A DNA stretch of 13,432 nucleotides from JBHJHK01 sp050330975 (GTDB lineage Bacteria > Pseudomonadota > Gammaproteobacteria > Competibacterales > Competibacteraceae). The notes below the pieces were generated by a model. The model did not search any database. It was not told where the DNA came from and saw only the letters and a list, made by a program, of their open reading frames with translations. The translations under genes and the position numbers were made by a program. Location: the NCBI GenBank assembly GCA_050330975.1, contig JBHJHK010000148.1, positions 1 through 13,432 on the forward strand, written 5' to 3'. Below, piece by piece: positions 6,917 through 13,432 of the stretch (the stretch's first letter is position 1; each line of letters starts with the position of its first letter).

Positions 6917-7885
6917 CTAGAGGCGATGCAGCGCCGCCCCCAACGTCGCAGCGCTATCCAGCACCGCCCGACGAGCCACAGCGACGGCGCCCCCCATGTT
7001 AAAGAAGCCGTGGATCATCCCCTCGTAGACTTTGAGGGTGATGTCGTTGCCCGCCCCTAGGAGAGCCTGGGCATAGGCCACGCCCTCGTCACGCAGGGGG
7101 TCAAAGCCCGCCACGATCACTCCCCCCGGTGGCAGGTGGGTTTTGTCCTTTGCCAACAAAGGCGCAAAGCGGGGATCGGCCCGATCCTCGGGACGGGATA
7201 AATAGTGGTCGTAGAACCAATCGATGGACTGGCGATTGAGGAGATAGCCCGTGGCAAAGGCTTTGTGGGAAGGGGTATCCTGGTGGGGAGAGGTGCCGGG
7301 ATACACCAGCCATTGGTAGCCGATCTCAACGGTGCCCAGATCCCGGGCCCAATGAGTCGCCACTGCCGCCAAGGTGCCCCCGGCGCTGTCCCCGGCGATG
7401 CCGAGCTTCGCTCCATCGCCACCCCAGTTGGGCGCTTCCCGCACCACGGCCTGGATGGCGGTCCAGGTGTCCTCCACCGCCGCGGGAAACGGGTGCTCTG
7501 GGGCCAGGCGATAGTCCACCGCCACCACCACCACATTGGCCTCCAAGGCCAACACCCGACACAGGGCATCGCAGGTGGTAAGCCCCCCCACCACAAAGCC
7601 ACCGCCGTGGAGCCATACTAATACCGGCAGTGGCCCATCACCATGGGGGGGACGAGGCCGATAGATGCGCCCCGGCACGGCCGGATGGTTCGCCACCGTC
7701 AACAGCACGTCTTCAACGTGTCCCACAGGCCTCGGCTCAAAATCCAAAATGGGCTGGGTCCGGGCGAACTGTTCCCGGGCGGCGGTGGGGGTGAGTTGCC
7801 ATAGCTCGGGGTAGTTGGCGCGCTCGACCCGCAGGAGAACTTGGGCTACCTCGGGATCTAGGGAGGAAGGCGGAGCCAAATTCAC
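6917..7885 (-). CDS. Alpha/beta hydrolase, hormone-sensitive-lipase (family IV) esterase
   Basis: A 322-residue cytosolic carboxylesterase of the HSL type. The oxyanion-hole motif HGGGF is at 93-97, followed by VVAVDYRLAPEHPFPAA (120-136). The nucleophile elbow GDSAGG has Ser167. The likely acid is Asp262 (AGFDPLRDEG), and the base is His292 (YEGMIHGFF). The length is typical. The GTG start (7885-7883) overlaps the TGA stop of the flavin reductase-like gene (7884-7882) as GTGA, so the two are translationally coupled. AAGGA lies about 6 bases before the start. It probably hydrolyses a short-chain ester; the natural substrate cannot be read from the sequence. Coupling suggests it acts with the flavoprotein, perhaps on a lactone or ester made by an oxygenase located elsewhere. 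Confidence 0.9.
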   Translation of the reverse strand: MNLAPPSSLDPEVAQVLLRVERANYPELWQLTPTAAREQFARTQPILDFEPRPVGHVEDVLLTVANHPAVPGRIYRPRPPHGDGPLPVLVWLHGGGFVVGGLTTCDALCRVLALEANVVVVAVDYRLAPEHPFPAAVEDTWTAIQAVVREAPNWGGDGAKLGIAGDSAGGTLAAVATHWARDLGTVEIGYQWLVYPGTSPHQDTPSHKAFATGYLLNRQSIDWFYDHYLSRPEDRADPRFAPLLAKDKTHLPPGGVIVAGFDPLRDEGVAYAQALLGAGNDITLKVYEGMIHGFFNMGGAVAVARRAVLDSAATLGAALHRL

Positions 7886-8544
7886 GATGGGTCCTTGGGC
7901 GAAGTGCCTTTTGCCGAAGCTACCGCCTCGGGGGAAAGACCGGGACGGGGCATCTGAAACACCCGATCGACGACGGAATAGTCCTGGTAGCCCAAGCGGC
8001 AGATGGGCCGATGGCGCTCGATGGAGACCATGCCATCGATGATGAGGTCATCGCTGATGTGGATGCCCACCACTTGGCCAAACACCACGTTATTGGCGCC
8101 TCCCTCGGGGGATTGCAGCTGCAGCCGCTGGGTGAAGCGACATTCCAAGCTCACCTTGGCTTCGGCCACCCGGGGTGGCTTGACCAGTTGCGATGCCACC
8201 GGAGTCAGGCTCGCCAACGCCATTTCGTCGACGCCCCAGGGTAACGCCATTGCCGTGGCGTTCATGGCCTCGCGAACCTCAAAGTGGGGGATATTGACCA
8301 CAAACTCCCCCATGGCTTCGGCGTTGACCAAGGTATCCTTGAGGCTGCCGTCGGCCTTGTAGCCGTTGGGGGCAAACATCACCTGGGGGGGGTTATCGGC
8401 CACGGCGTTGAAATAACTATAGGGGGCTAGGTTGACCCGGCCCTCGACATCCACCGTCGATACCCAGGCAATGGGGCGAGGCGCCACGAGGGCTTTAAAG
8501 GGGTTGTGCTTGAGCCCGTGGGGCTCGTCGGTGCGGTAGAACAT
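7882..8544 (-). CDS. Flavin reductase-like FMN-binding split-barrel protein
   Basis: A 220-residue protein of the flavin reductase/DUF447-like split-barrel class. It shows the characteristic N-terminal APRPIAWVSTVD (21-32), LAPYSYFNAVADNPP (39-53) and GEFVVNIP (79-86). The NVVFGQVVGIHISD strand (152-165) and the RPICRLGYQDYS segment (179-190) follow. Such proteins bind FMN and often reduce flavin with NAD(P)H for a partner monooxygenase; no monooxygenase is present in this window. I start it at the ATG at 8544, where the fold begins, with GAGGAA about 10 bases upstream. A longer in-frame ATG at 8706 would overlap the upstream Amt-GGDEF gene by about 90 bases and add a low-complexity leader. 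The C-terminal tail (about 200-220) is probably disordered. Confidence 0.87.
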   Translation of the reverse strand: MFYRTDEPHGLKHNPFKALVAPRPIAWVSTVDVEGRVNLAPYSYFNAVADNPPQVMFAPNGYKADGSLKDTLVNAEAMGEFVVNIPHFEVREAMNATAMALPWGVDEMALASLTPVASQLVKPPRVAEAKVSLECRFTQRLQLQSPEGGANNVVFGQVVGIHISDDLIIDGMVSIERHRPICRLGYQDYSVVDRVFQMPRPGLSPEAVASAKGTSPKDPS

Positions 8545-8614
8545 GGACTTGACGTTCCTCGGGGCTTGGGTAGTGGCCACCAGCGGTGGAGCGTTGGATG
8601 CCGGGGCGTTGGGG

Positions 8615-10519
8615 TCACAACGCCGGGGAAGAGGGAGATTCCTCGGCAGTTGCAGACCAAAACTGGTAGCAACCTTTGCCTTTGGCCTTGGCGTTGTACA
8701 TGGCATGGTCGGCCTTGGCCAGCAGTAAATCGGCGGTATCTCCGTGGGCGTCCTCGAATACCGCTATCCCCAAGGACACGCCGACGGTCACCTCTGTGGT
8801 ATCCACGGGATAGGTGCTGTTGAGGGCTTTGAGTAGTTCCTCGGCCAACGGCAAGGGATCGGTTCCCCGTAACAGCAGGGCGAACTCGTCCCCGCCCAGG
8901 CGGGCGGCCACTGTGGAGCCCTCGTGGAGGTCGGCGATGATCCCCTGGATGCGGTGGGCCACCTCGATGAGCAATTGGTCCCCCCGGTGGTGACCAAAGC
9001 GGTCGTTGACGGCCTTGAAACCATCGAGATCCAAGTAAATCACCGCCCCACCTCCACGGGAAGACGCCTGGGCCAGGGCTTGGCTCAGCAGTTGGCTAAA
9101 ACGCCGTCGGTTGATAAGCCCCGTCAGGCTGTCGTGGTGGGCCAGGTAATTCAGGGCCCGTTCGCTCTCCTGGCGGGCTTGAATTTCCCGGTTGAACTGC
9201 CTTAGCACCTGATTGTAGAAGGTGGCGATGAGGCCGGCCTCGGTCTCCGGCTCCACGGCCACAGGCCTGGAAAAATTGCGACGCTGGGCCTGGGCTTCCA
9301 TCTGAGCGATGAGCGTTAAAAGGGCGGTACTGGCGCCGTGTTCGGCGATATTGAGGCCCAGGCGTTCATCTTCTGGGCTGACCCTGAGGGAATAGAAGCG
9401 ATGGAGGGTCCTCAACACCAAAAAGCTCACCCCAAAGGCAAACGCCCCCACCAAAACCACCCCCAGGAGTTGGACGGCGAATTGTTCAAAGCGGGATAAC
9501 CCAGTGTTCCAGGCCCCCGCGGGGGCCAACAGGGCCAAGGCCAGGGTGCCCCAGATGCCGGCGAACAAGTGGGTGGGTACGGCACCCACGGCATCGTCGA
9601 TCTGCCAGCGCTCCAACTGGCGCATCCCGGCGACGCACACCAAGCCGCCGATGGCGCCGATGAGGCTAGCGGTGAGGGGGGGCATCAGCGGCGCCGAAGC
9701 GGTGATGGTCACCAATCCCGCCAGACAGCCGTTCATGATGCGGTCCACCACCGGTCGGCCGTAGAGCCATTGGGCGCAAAAATAGGCCGCCAAGCCGCCA
9801 CTGGTGCCAGCCAGGGCGGTATTGATAATAATGATGGGTATCTTGGCGCTGAGCCCCAAGGTGCTGCCGCCGTTAAAGCCAAACCAACCAAACCAAATGA
9901 GAAAAACCCCCAGTACCGCCAAGGGCAAGCTATGGCCCTCGATGGGGCGACCCCGGGGACCGAAACGCCCTTGGCGGGGGCCGATGATCAACAACGCCGC
10001 CAGCCCCACCCATCCCCCCACGGAGTGGACCACGGTGGCACCGGCGAAATCGATGAAGCCCAGATTGCCGAGGAGGCCCTGGGGCGTCCCCTGGACCAAA
10101 CCATTCCACACCCAGTGACCGACGATGGGATAGATCAACCCGGCGATGAGGCCGGCGGTGATGAAATAGCCGGTAAAGCGCATCCGCTCCGCCACGGCTC
10201 CCGATAACAGCGTCGTCGCCGTGCCGCAAAAGGTCACTTGGAAAAAAAAGAACGCCATTTGTTTGGGATCGTCGACGGGTAAGCCGTTGTAGAAGGTGCC
10301 TACCCAACCCCCCAAGGTCGGGCCAAACATCAACCCAAACCCCACCGCGCCGTAGAGGGTGGCCGACAAACAGAAGTCCACCAGGTTTTTGATGGCCACG
10401 TTGATACTGTTCTTGGCCCGCACCAGGCCACTTTCCAAAGCCGTAAACCCGGCTTGCATCAACACCACCAAAAAGCCACAGCTCAACAGCCAGATGACGT
10501 CGGCGTCAATGGAATTCAC
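8615..10519 (-). CDS. Ammonium transporter (Amt)-diguanylate cyclase (GGDEF) fusion
   Basis: A 634-residue inner-membrane sensor. Residues 1 to about 395 form a complete Amt/AmtB domain. It has GAVAERMRF (107-115), W138, the D157 loop (DFAGATVVH) and the twin pore histidines H165 and H317; the H317 context (DDAVGAVPTH) keeps AmtB spacing. SPEDERLGLNIAEHGA (381-396) resembles the usual cytoplasmic Amt tail. A helical linker (about 397-460) leads into a GGDEF domain with HHDSLTGLINRRRF (461-474), YLDLDGFKAVND (495-506) and an intact GGDEF at 542-546, so it should make c-di-GMP. The inhibitory RxxD site upstream of GGDEF is not present. There is no EAL domain. The start is GTG with a weak GAGA about 6 bases upstream. 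No glnK gene adjoins it. It probably converts ammonium binding or transport into c-di-GMP; the direction of that control is unknown. Confidence 0.93.
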   Translation of the reverse strand: MNSIDADVIWLLSCGFLVVLMQAGFTALESGLVRAKNSINVAIKNLVDFCLSATLYGAVGFGLMFGPTLGGWVGTFYNGLPVDDPKQMAFFFFQVTFCGTATTLLSGAVAERMRFTGYFITAGLIAGLIYPIVGHWVWNGLVQGTPQGLLGNLGFIDFAGATVVHSVGGWVGLAALLIIGPRQGRFGPRGRPIEGHSLPLAVLGVFLIWFGWFGFNGGSTLGLSAKIPIIIINTALAGTSGGLAAYFCAQWLYGRPVVDRIMNGCLAGLVTITASAPLMPPLTASLIGAIGGLVCVAGMRQLERWQIDDAVGAVPTHLFAGIWGTLALALLAPAGAWNTGLSRFEQFAVQLLGVVLVGAFAFGVSFLVLRTLHRFYSLRVSPEDERLGLNIAEHGASTALLTLIAQMEAQAQRRNFSRPVAVEPETEAGLIATFYNQVLRQFNREIQARQESERALNYLAHHDSLTGLINRRRFSQLLSQALAQASSRGGGAVIYLDLDGFKAVNDRFGHHRGDQLLIEVAHRIQGIIADLHEGSTVAARLGGDEFALLLRGTDPLPLAEELLKALNSTYPVDTTEVTVGVSLGIAVFEDAHGDTADLLLAKADHAMYNAKAKGKGCYQFWSATAEESPSSPAL

Positions 10520-10619
10520 AGAAATCTCGTCGATGGGGATGAGGGTTTGGCAATGGATAGACTGGGTGGGACCGGCGTTGGGGGGGGGGCGCCATGGAAG
10601 GCCGTCTCGAAAGGCATTT

Positions 10620-10640
10620 GGTTAACGTCATAGTATAACC
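10620..10640 (-). promoter_or_regulatory. Possible promoter and dyad for the Amt-GGDEF gene
   Basis: On the minus strand TATACT (10637-10632) matches 5 of 6 positions of the -10 consensus, about 112 bases before the GTG. It lies within an inverted repeat GGTTA-N11-TAACC (10620-10640) that could be an operator. No good -35 box is visible, so an activator might be needed. Confidence 0.3.
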
Positions 10641-10761
10641 ATGCATCGCCACCGAGCGCCAGACTTTCGTCGTCAACGGCAACGAGAATGCCGCTTCTGC
10701 CCCTAGGGCGCCTTTAAAGCCGACGGCGGGTCATCCCCCACGCATTCGAGCAGATGTAGCC

Positions 10762-10793
10762 GGGGGGGCGTAACAAAAGACTTACGCCCCCCC
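10762..10793. terminator. Perfect 12-bp G7/C7 hairpin
   Basis: Seven G plus CGTAA (10762-10773) pairs without mismatch with TTACG plus seven C (10782-10793) around an 8-base loop. It lies about 145 bases downstream of the minus-strand PQQ dehydrogenase stop and 240 bases upstream of the Amt-GGDEF start, so it is well placed as a barrier between them. Only a short TTT follows on the plus side and no T run on the minus side. Confidence 0.5.
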
Positions 10794-10817
10794 AGTTTCG
10801 CTGTACTTGTGAAGAGC

Positions 10818-10858
10818 CCAATCCCATGCCGCCCTGACAGGACGGCTGAAGAGATTGG
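10818..10858. other. Nested hairpin, possible structured RNA element
   Basis: GCCGCCCT (10828-10835) pairs with AGGACGGC (10839-10846) with one mismatch and a 3-base loop. This is enclosed by CCAATC (10818-10823) pairing with GATTGG (10853-10858). It lies 79-119 bases beyond the PQQ dehydrogenase stop. It may be part of that gene's 3' structure; I recognise no known RNA family. Confidence 0.3.
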
Positions 10859-10936
10859 TGTTTTAAGGCATTGCAACCGGCAAAGCAACGGGAGTTCAGC
10901 CGCACTGCCGTGGTGCCCGGGCGGCCTATTTTGGGT

Positions 10937-12217
10937 TTAGTTTGGGGTGAGCTGGTAGATCTCGCCTTGATCCACGGCCGCGTACAAGCTGCCGTCAGGT
11001 CCTTGCACCACCGAGCGAAAGCGGCCGGCGGCCATGGGCAAGGACATCATGGTGACGTCATTGACGGACTTGCCATCTTCCGCAATGTCGATCACATCGA
11101 TGCGCATTCCCATGGGGGTACCGCCAAAACCGATGCCCAAGACACCGACAACCAAACGACCGTCCCAGACCCCCCACTGCTCGCCGGTCAGAAACTCGGC
11201 AGAGGACGTGCCCTGGGAGAGACCGTTGTTGGTCCAAATCGGCAGCATGGCGTCGGGGTAGGTCTCGGTGTCCGTCATGGGCATGAAGGCCGCCCGCTCC
11301 TTCGGGTCCATCCCCTCCATCTGGTTTGGCATGTAGCCGCAATAGCCGTCGGGGCAGTCGCCACGGCCAGCCATGTTGGGGCGCGGATCCCAGCCGCCGT
11401 TGCCACCGGGCACCAGCACCGTGATCTCATCGGAGTGCCAAGGACCGTGCTCGGCCACAACCGGCTCGCCACTGCCCGGGCGGAAGGCGATGCCCTGGAC
11501 GTTGCGGTGACCATAGCTGAAGATCCGCGGATCGAAGCCCTCGGGGGGGTTATTGCCCTCTGCCGGGTTGCCGTCTCGATCGATACGGAGCACCTTACCG
11601 CCGAGGAGGGTCGGGGATTGGGGCACTTCGCCGTTGTGGGTGTCGCCGGTGGTGAGATAAATGTTTCCGTCCGGTCCAAAGCGAACCCGCCCCCCGTTGT
11701 GGGCGCCAGGACCCCCGAAGGGATGGTCGGTGGCTTTTGGCTTGTAGGAGACGTCCTCGACGATGTCGGTGCGATCCGACACCGCGCTGAGATCGTTATT
11801 TACCGTCAGCCGCAGGAGGCGGTTGGTACCGGATTCGGTCTTGCTGGATGTCGAATAGACGTAGATGAAACGGTTCTCGGCAAAATCGGGATCGACGGCA
11901 ACGCCCTGCATCCCCGCCTGACCTTCGCAGAACAGGTCGTCTTCGGTGCTCGCGTAGCCCTCTGAGTCCTTCATCCCCATCAGGGCGTTGACATCGCCAG
12001 AGGGATGCCGCACCGATAGGAGTTTGCACTTTTCAGTAATAAACATGGCGCCGTCGGGTAGGAAGGCCATGTCCCACGGGCTTTCCAACTCGGACAGTAC
12101 CGTGGTGTGGCTGAGACTTGGGGCCTTGGCGTGGGCGTCTGCAGCGGCGGGGGCACTGTACAATACAGTAGATGCCATAATCCCACAGAGCGAACAAAGG
12201 ATTCTGCTTTGTTTCAC
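10937..12217 (-). CDS. Exported PQQ-dependent sugar dehydrogenase (glucose/sorbosone dehydrogenase family)
   Basis: A 426-residue periplasmic β-propeller of the soluble aldose/sorbosone dehydrogenase (GSDH) family. It would oxidise an aldose or related alcohol/aldehyde sugar using pyrroloquinoline quinone. I start it at the GTG at 12217, which has GGAGGAG (12229-12223) 5 bases upstream; the upstream in-frame extension lacks a ribosome site and would bury the signal peptide. The signal peptide spans about 1-27 and ends in SAPAAADA. Family motifs are SPWDMAFLPDG (46-56), GMQGVAVDPDF (102-112), GAHNGGRVRFGPDGNIYLTTGD (171-192) with catalytic-type His173, YGHRNVQGIAF (235-245) with Arg238, and AEHGPWHSDEI (255-265). 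Cys288 and Cys293 could form a disulfide in an inserted loop. The small cytochrome c gene upstream is a plausible electron acceptor. No PQQ biosynthesis genes are in the window. Confidence 0.9.
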   Translation of the reverse strand: MKQSRILCSLCGIMASTVLYSAPAAADAHAKAPSLSHTTVLSELESPWDMAFLPDGAMFITEKCKLLSVRHPSGDVNALMGMKDSEGYASTEDDLFCEGQAGMQGVAVDPDFAENRFIYVYSTSSKTESGTNRLLRLTVNNDLSAVSDRTDIVEDVSYKPKATDHPFGGPGAHNGGRVRFGPDGNIYLTTGDTHNGEVPQSPTLLGGKVLRIDRDGNPAEGNNPPEGFDPRIFSYGHRNVQGIAFRPGSGEPVVAEHGPWHSDEITVLVPGGNGGWDPRPNMAGRGDCPDGYCGYMPNQMEGMDPKERAAFMPMTDTETYPDAMLPIWTNNGLSQGTSSAEFLTGEQWGVWDGRLVVGVLGIGFGGTPMGMRIDVIDIAEDGKSVNDVTMMSLPMAAGRFRSVVQGPDGSLYAAVDQGEIYQLTPN

Positions 12218-12272
12218 GATGACTCCTCCAATTGAGGTTTTTTGTCTAGCAAACCTTGAACTCAGAATATAC

Positions 12273-12299
12273 AAACAATATAAACAACGCAAACAACAC
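12273..12299. repeat. Three tandem 9-base repeats
   Basis: Three consecutive 9-base units, AAACAATAT, AAACAACGC and AAACAACAC, share AAACAA at exact 9-base spacing (12273, 12282 and 12291). They lie 56-82 bases upstream of the PQQ dehydrogenase GTG, in its promoter zone. They could be binding sites for a regulator or a chance low-complexity array. Confidence 0.5.
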
Positions 12300-12344
12300 A
12301 CTTCTTGTCGTATTTATTTTTAGCATCTTTAGTCGAGGAAAGCA

Positions 12345-12375
12345 ATCACCACTGAACAGTGCGTTGAGTGGTAAT
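12345..12375. repeat. Imperfect inverted repeat, possible operator
   Basis: ATCACCACT (12345-12353) and AGTGGTAAT (12367-12375) are inverted copies with one mismatch and a 13-base spacer. A shorter palindrome, CACTGAACAGTG, overlaps the left arm. It could be a regulator site for the PQQ dehydrogenase or an RNA hairpin. Confidence 0.3.
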
Positions 12376-12594
12376 GTCGGGGGTCGTTTCATCATCGGCA
12401 GCACCTTCACTTTCCGCTGTCTGGTCCCTTGACCCGGGGATGTGGAAAACTGGCGCAAATCGTCCTCAAGGACCGTCTGAAAAATTCATTGAGTCACTGG
12501 GGGTTGGGCGAAACCGACATCGAGCCGCCACCACTGGGCCACTCTAGCTGTTATGCTCTGCAAAATTCGAGCGATGGACGAACTCTTTTACTAT

Positions 12595-12909
12595 TCAAAA
12601 ATTCTCCGCCACATAGGCGGCAAGGTTGGCAATGTCATCGTCGGACAGATCGGAAACTAGTGACATCATCAAAGCGGAGTTGGGTCCAACTTTTTCCTTG
12701 GCGCGGTATTTTCTGAGACGATCGGAGATATAGTCTGCATCCCTACCCGCAATCGCCGGAAAACTTGCCATGCCTTTGCCGGCCCTGCCGTGGCAATTGA
12801 CACAATTCACCAAGTATCTCTCTTTTCCGGCGACGGCATCTCCACCCTGGGCCACTACCAAACCTGGAGTGAGGACTAGGCCGAGGGTGAGCAACAGCGG
12901 CATCTTCAT
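12595..12909 (-). CDS. Small exported class I cytochrome c
   Basis: A 104-residue periplasmic electron carrier. A signal peptide occupies residues 1-20 (MKMPLLLTLG then hydrophobic, ending VVA before QGG). The single heme site CVNCH is at 36-40 within NCVNCHGRAGKGMASFPAIAG, typical of c-type cytochromes near c4/c553. The axial Met is likely Met81 or Met82 (SALMMS). The C-terminal helix LSDDDIANLAAYV (88-100) is the classic end of the fold. AGAGAGGAAA lies about 9 bases before the ATG at 12909; the second in-frame ATG, two codons later, is less well placed. One counted 60-base block (12661-12720) has 29 G+C, lower than most neighbours. It precedes the PQQ dehydrogenase by 377 bases in the same orientation and may take its electrons, though the long gap argues against a tight operon. 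Confidence 0.92.
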   Translation of the reverse strand: MKMPLLLTLGLVLTPGLVVAQGGDAVAGKERYLVNCVNCHGRAGKGMASFPAIAGRDADYISDRLRKYRAKEKVGPNSALMMSLVSDLSDDDIANLAAYVAENF

Positions 12910-12942
12910 TATTTGATTTCCTCTCTATTCATTTTGCGCGTT

Positions 12943-12952
12943 ATTGATCAAT
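12943..12952. promoter_or_regulatory. Palindrome upstream of the cytochrome c gene
   Basis: ATTGATCAAT is a perfect 10-bp palindrome about 34 bases before the cytochrome start, flanked by GCGC on both sides. It resembles FNR half sites but lacks the four-base spacer of a real FNR box, so only a generic operator is suggested. Confidence 0.2.
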
Positions 12953-13149
12953 GCGCTGCAGGTCCCATCCGAGGTTGGCGGGTTTATTTGAGTTTTGTTC
13001 AATTCTTGCCTTCGATGGATGATAGTGTACGAGCTATGCGCCTGCAACACCAGTAGGCGGCATCCGCGTGACCATAACGCCAAAACCCATTTGGTTCATC
13101 GGCAGTCGCCCCGCGGCCCTCGTGCCCCCATGGGTATGGAGACCGGCGG

Positions 13150-13168
13150 CTCGTCTAAAGTAGACGGG
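13150..13168. repeat. Hairpin just downstream of the transposase stop
   Basis: CTCGTCT (13150-13156) pairs with AGACGGG (13162-13168), including one G-T pair, around a 5-base loop. It lies about 20 bases beyond the transposase stop, so it could belong to the element's end or act as its terminator. The matching left end lies outside the window, so the element boundary cannot be fixed. Confidence 0.3.
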
Positions 13169-13188
13169 TGCAACCTTGACATGATGAT

Positions 13189-13432
13189 TTATAGAGTGAT
13201 AGGAAAACCGTAGCGATCGAGCTTGCTCCAAAACTGCGACCAGCGAAGGTCACTCATCACTAACGCACGCAAGGTGATCACCCCATCGGCACCCGGTACC
13301 TTCCAACGCATCCCAGAGCGTCCCAAGCGCTGTTTGACCAAGGTTTTGCATGCCGCCTCGGTGACCCCAGAGCCAATGGGCCAGTGCTTTGCGTTGGCCT
13401 CGGCATAGGCCATCTGGTCAAGGTGGTTGGTG
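13189..13432 (-). mobile_element. ISKra4-type transposase, C-terminal part (cut by window end)
   Basis: The open frame enters from the right edge on the minus strand and ends at the TAA at 13189, giving about 80 C-terminal residues. The segment around MAYAEANAKHWPIGSGVTEAACK and the following LVKQRLGRSGMRWK and ITLRALVMSDLRWSQFW are typical of the C terminus of ISKra4-family (DDE) transposases, where the Glu of GSGVTEAACK belongs to the catalytic triad. No frameshift is seen in the visible part. Whether the element is intact depends on sequence to the right. Its right inverted repeat should lie between about 13030 and 13188, but I cannot identify it without the other end. Confidence 0.85.

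Larger units (their letters stand above)
10520..10936. other. 417-base non-coding spacer with G10 run and hairpins
   Basis: No recognisable gene lies here. On the left is the leader of the Amt-GGDEF gene, with a run of 10 G (10580-10589) about 60 bases from its start and a TATACT box further upstream. On the right is the region downstream of the PQQ dehydrogenase, with two hairpins. I looked for a c-di-GMP (GEMM) riboswitch because of the GGDEF gene and saw no match. Confidence 0.5.
12218..12594. other. 377-base non-coding spacer upstream of the PQQ dehydrogenase
   Basis: No recognisable gene on either strand; the open frames here match no family I know. The part near the PQQ gene (about 12235-12330) is AT-rich and promoter-like on the minus strand, with several TATATT/TTGTTT words. 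It contains the 9-base tandem repeat and, further out, an imperfect inverted repeat. No T-tailed terminator is visible after the cytochrome c gene. Confidence 0.5.

Noticed and set aside
8545..8706. Longer start for the flavin reductase-like protein
   Set aside because: It would overlap the Amt-GGDEF gene by about 90 bases and add residues unrelated to the split-barrel fold.
10520..10760. c-di-GMP riboswitch near the GGDEF gene
   Set aside because: I looked for the GEMM core on both strands and saw no matching conserved segments.
10871..11965. 364-codon plus-strand open frame over the PQQ dehydrogenase
   Set aside because: It is antisense to a gene with clear family motifs and a signal peptide; its composition is that of a GC-rich shadow frame.
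12429..12716. Plus-strand open frame across the spacer and cytochrome c gene
   Set aside because: It resembles no family and its second half is the antisense of the well-supported cytochrome c gene.
12943..12952. FNR box upstream of the cytochrome c gene
   Set aside because: ATTGATCAAT has no four-base spacer between the half sites, so it does not fit the FNR consensus.

Overview
This is a GC-rich (around 60% or more) bacterial window that looks proteobacterial: sigma-54 activator, class I cytochrome c, PQQ enzyme and an ISKra4-type transposase. I cannot place it to genus. Long C/G homopolymers recur, and the first ~150 bases are AT-then-poly-G/C low complexity, as at a contig edge. Everything is protein coding except a few structured or AT-rich spacers; I see no tRNA, rRNA or CRISPR.

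Left part (154-6859). A minus-strand AcoR-type sigma-54 activator diverges from a plus-strand run of four genes, each with its own Shine-Dalgarno: a theta-type glutathione transferase that closely resembles dichloromethane dehalogenase DcmA; an M24-fold protein of the DddP (DMSP lyase) type that keeps all six metal ligands but has Gly where DddP has its catalytic Asp; an exported catalase-related heme peroxidase; and a second, unrelated GST with an extra C-terminal domain. The DcmA-like gene is clearly AT-richer than its neighbours (two counted 60-base blocks give 24/60 G+C, against 48/60 and 49/60 in blocks of the two adjacent genes), suggesting acquisition. Together the genes suggest an accessory glutathione-dependent detoxification or C1/organosulfur region, but that pathway is inference.

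Middle part (6917-10519, minus strand). A flavin reductase-like split-barrel protein and an HSL-family alpha/beta hydrolase are coupled through a GTGA overlap. Upstream of them lies an ammonium transporter fused to a GGDEF diguanylate cyclase, a probable ammonium-to-c-di-GMP sensor. Its leader contains a 10-G run.

Right part (10520-13432, minus strand). A spacer with a perfect 12-bp G7/C7 hairpin is followed by an exported PQQ-dependent sugar dehydrogenase and, upstream of it, a small exported cytochrome c that could accept its electrons. The window ends inside an ISKra4-type transposase.

The most notable items are the DcmA homologue under a divergent sigma-54 activator instead of the classical DcmR setting, the DddP-like protein with an altered active site, and the Amt-GGDEF fusion.
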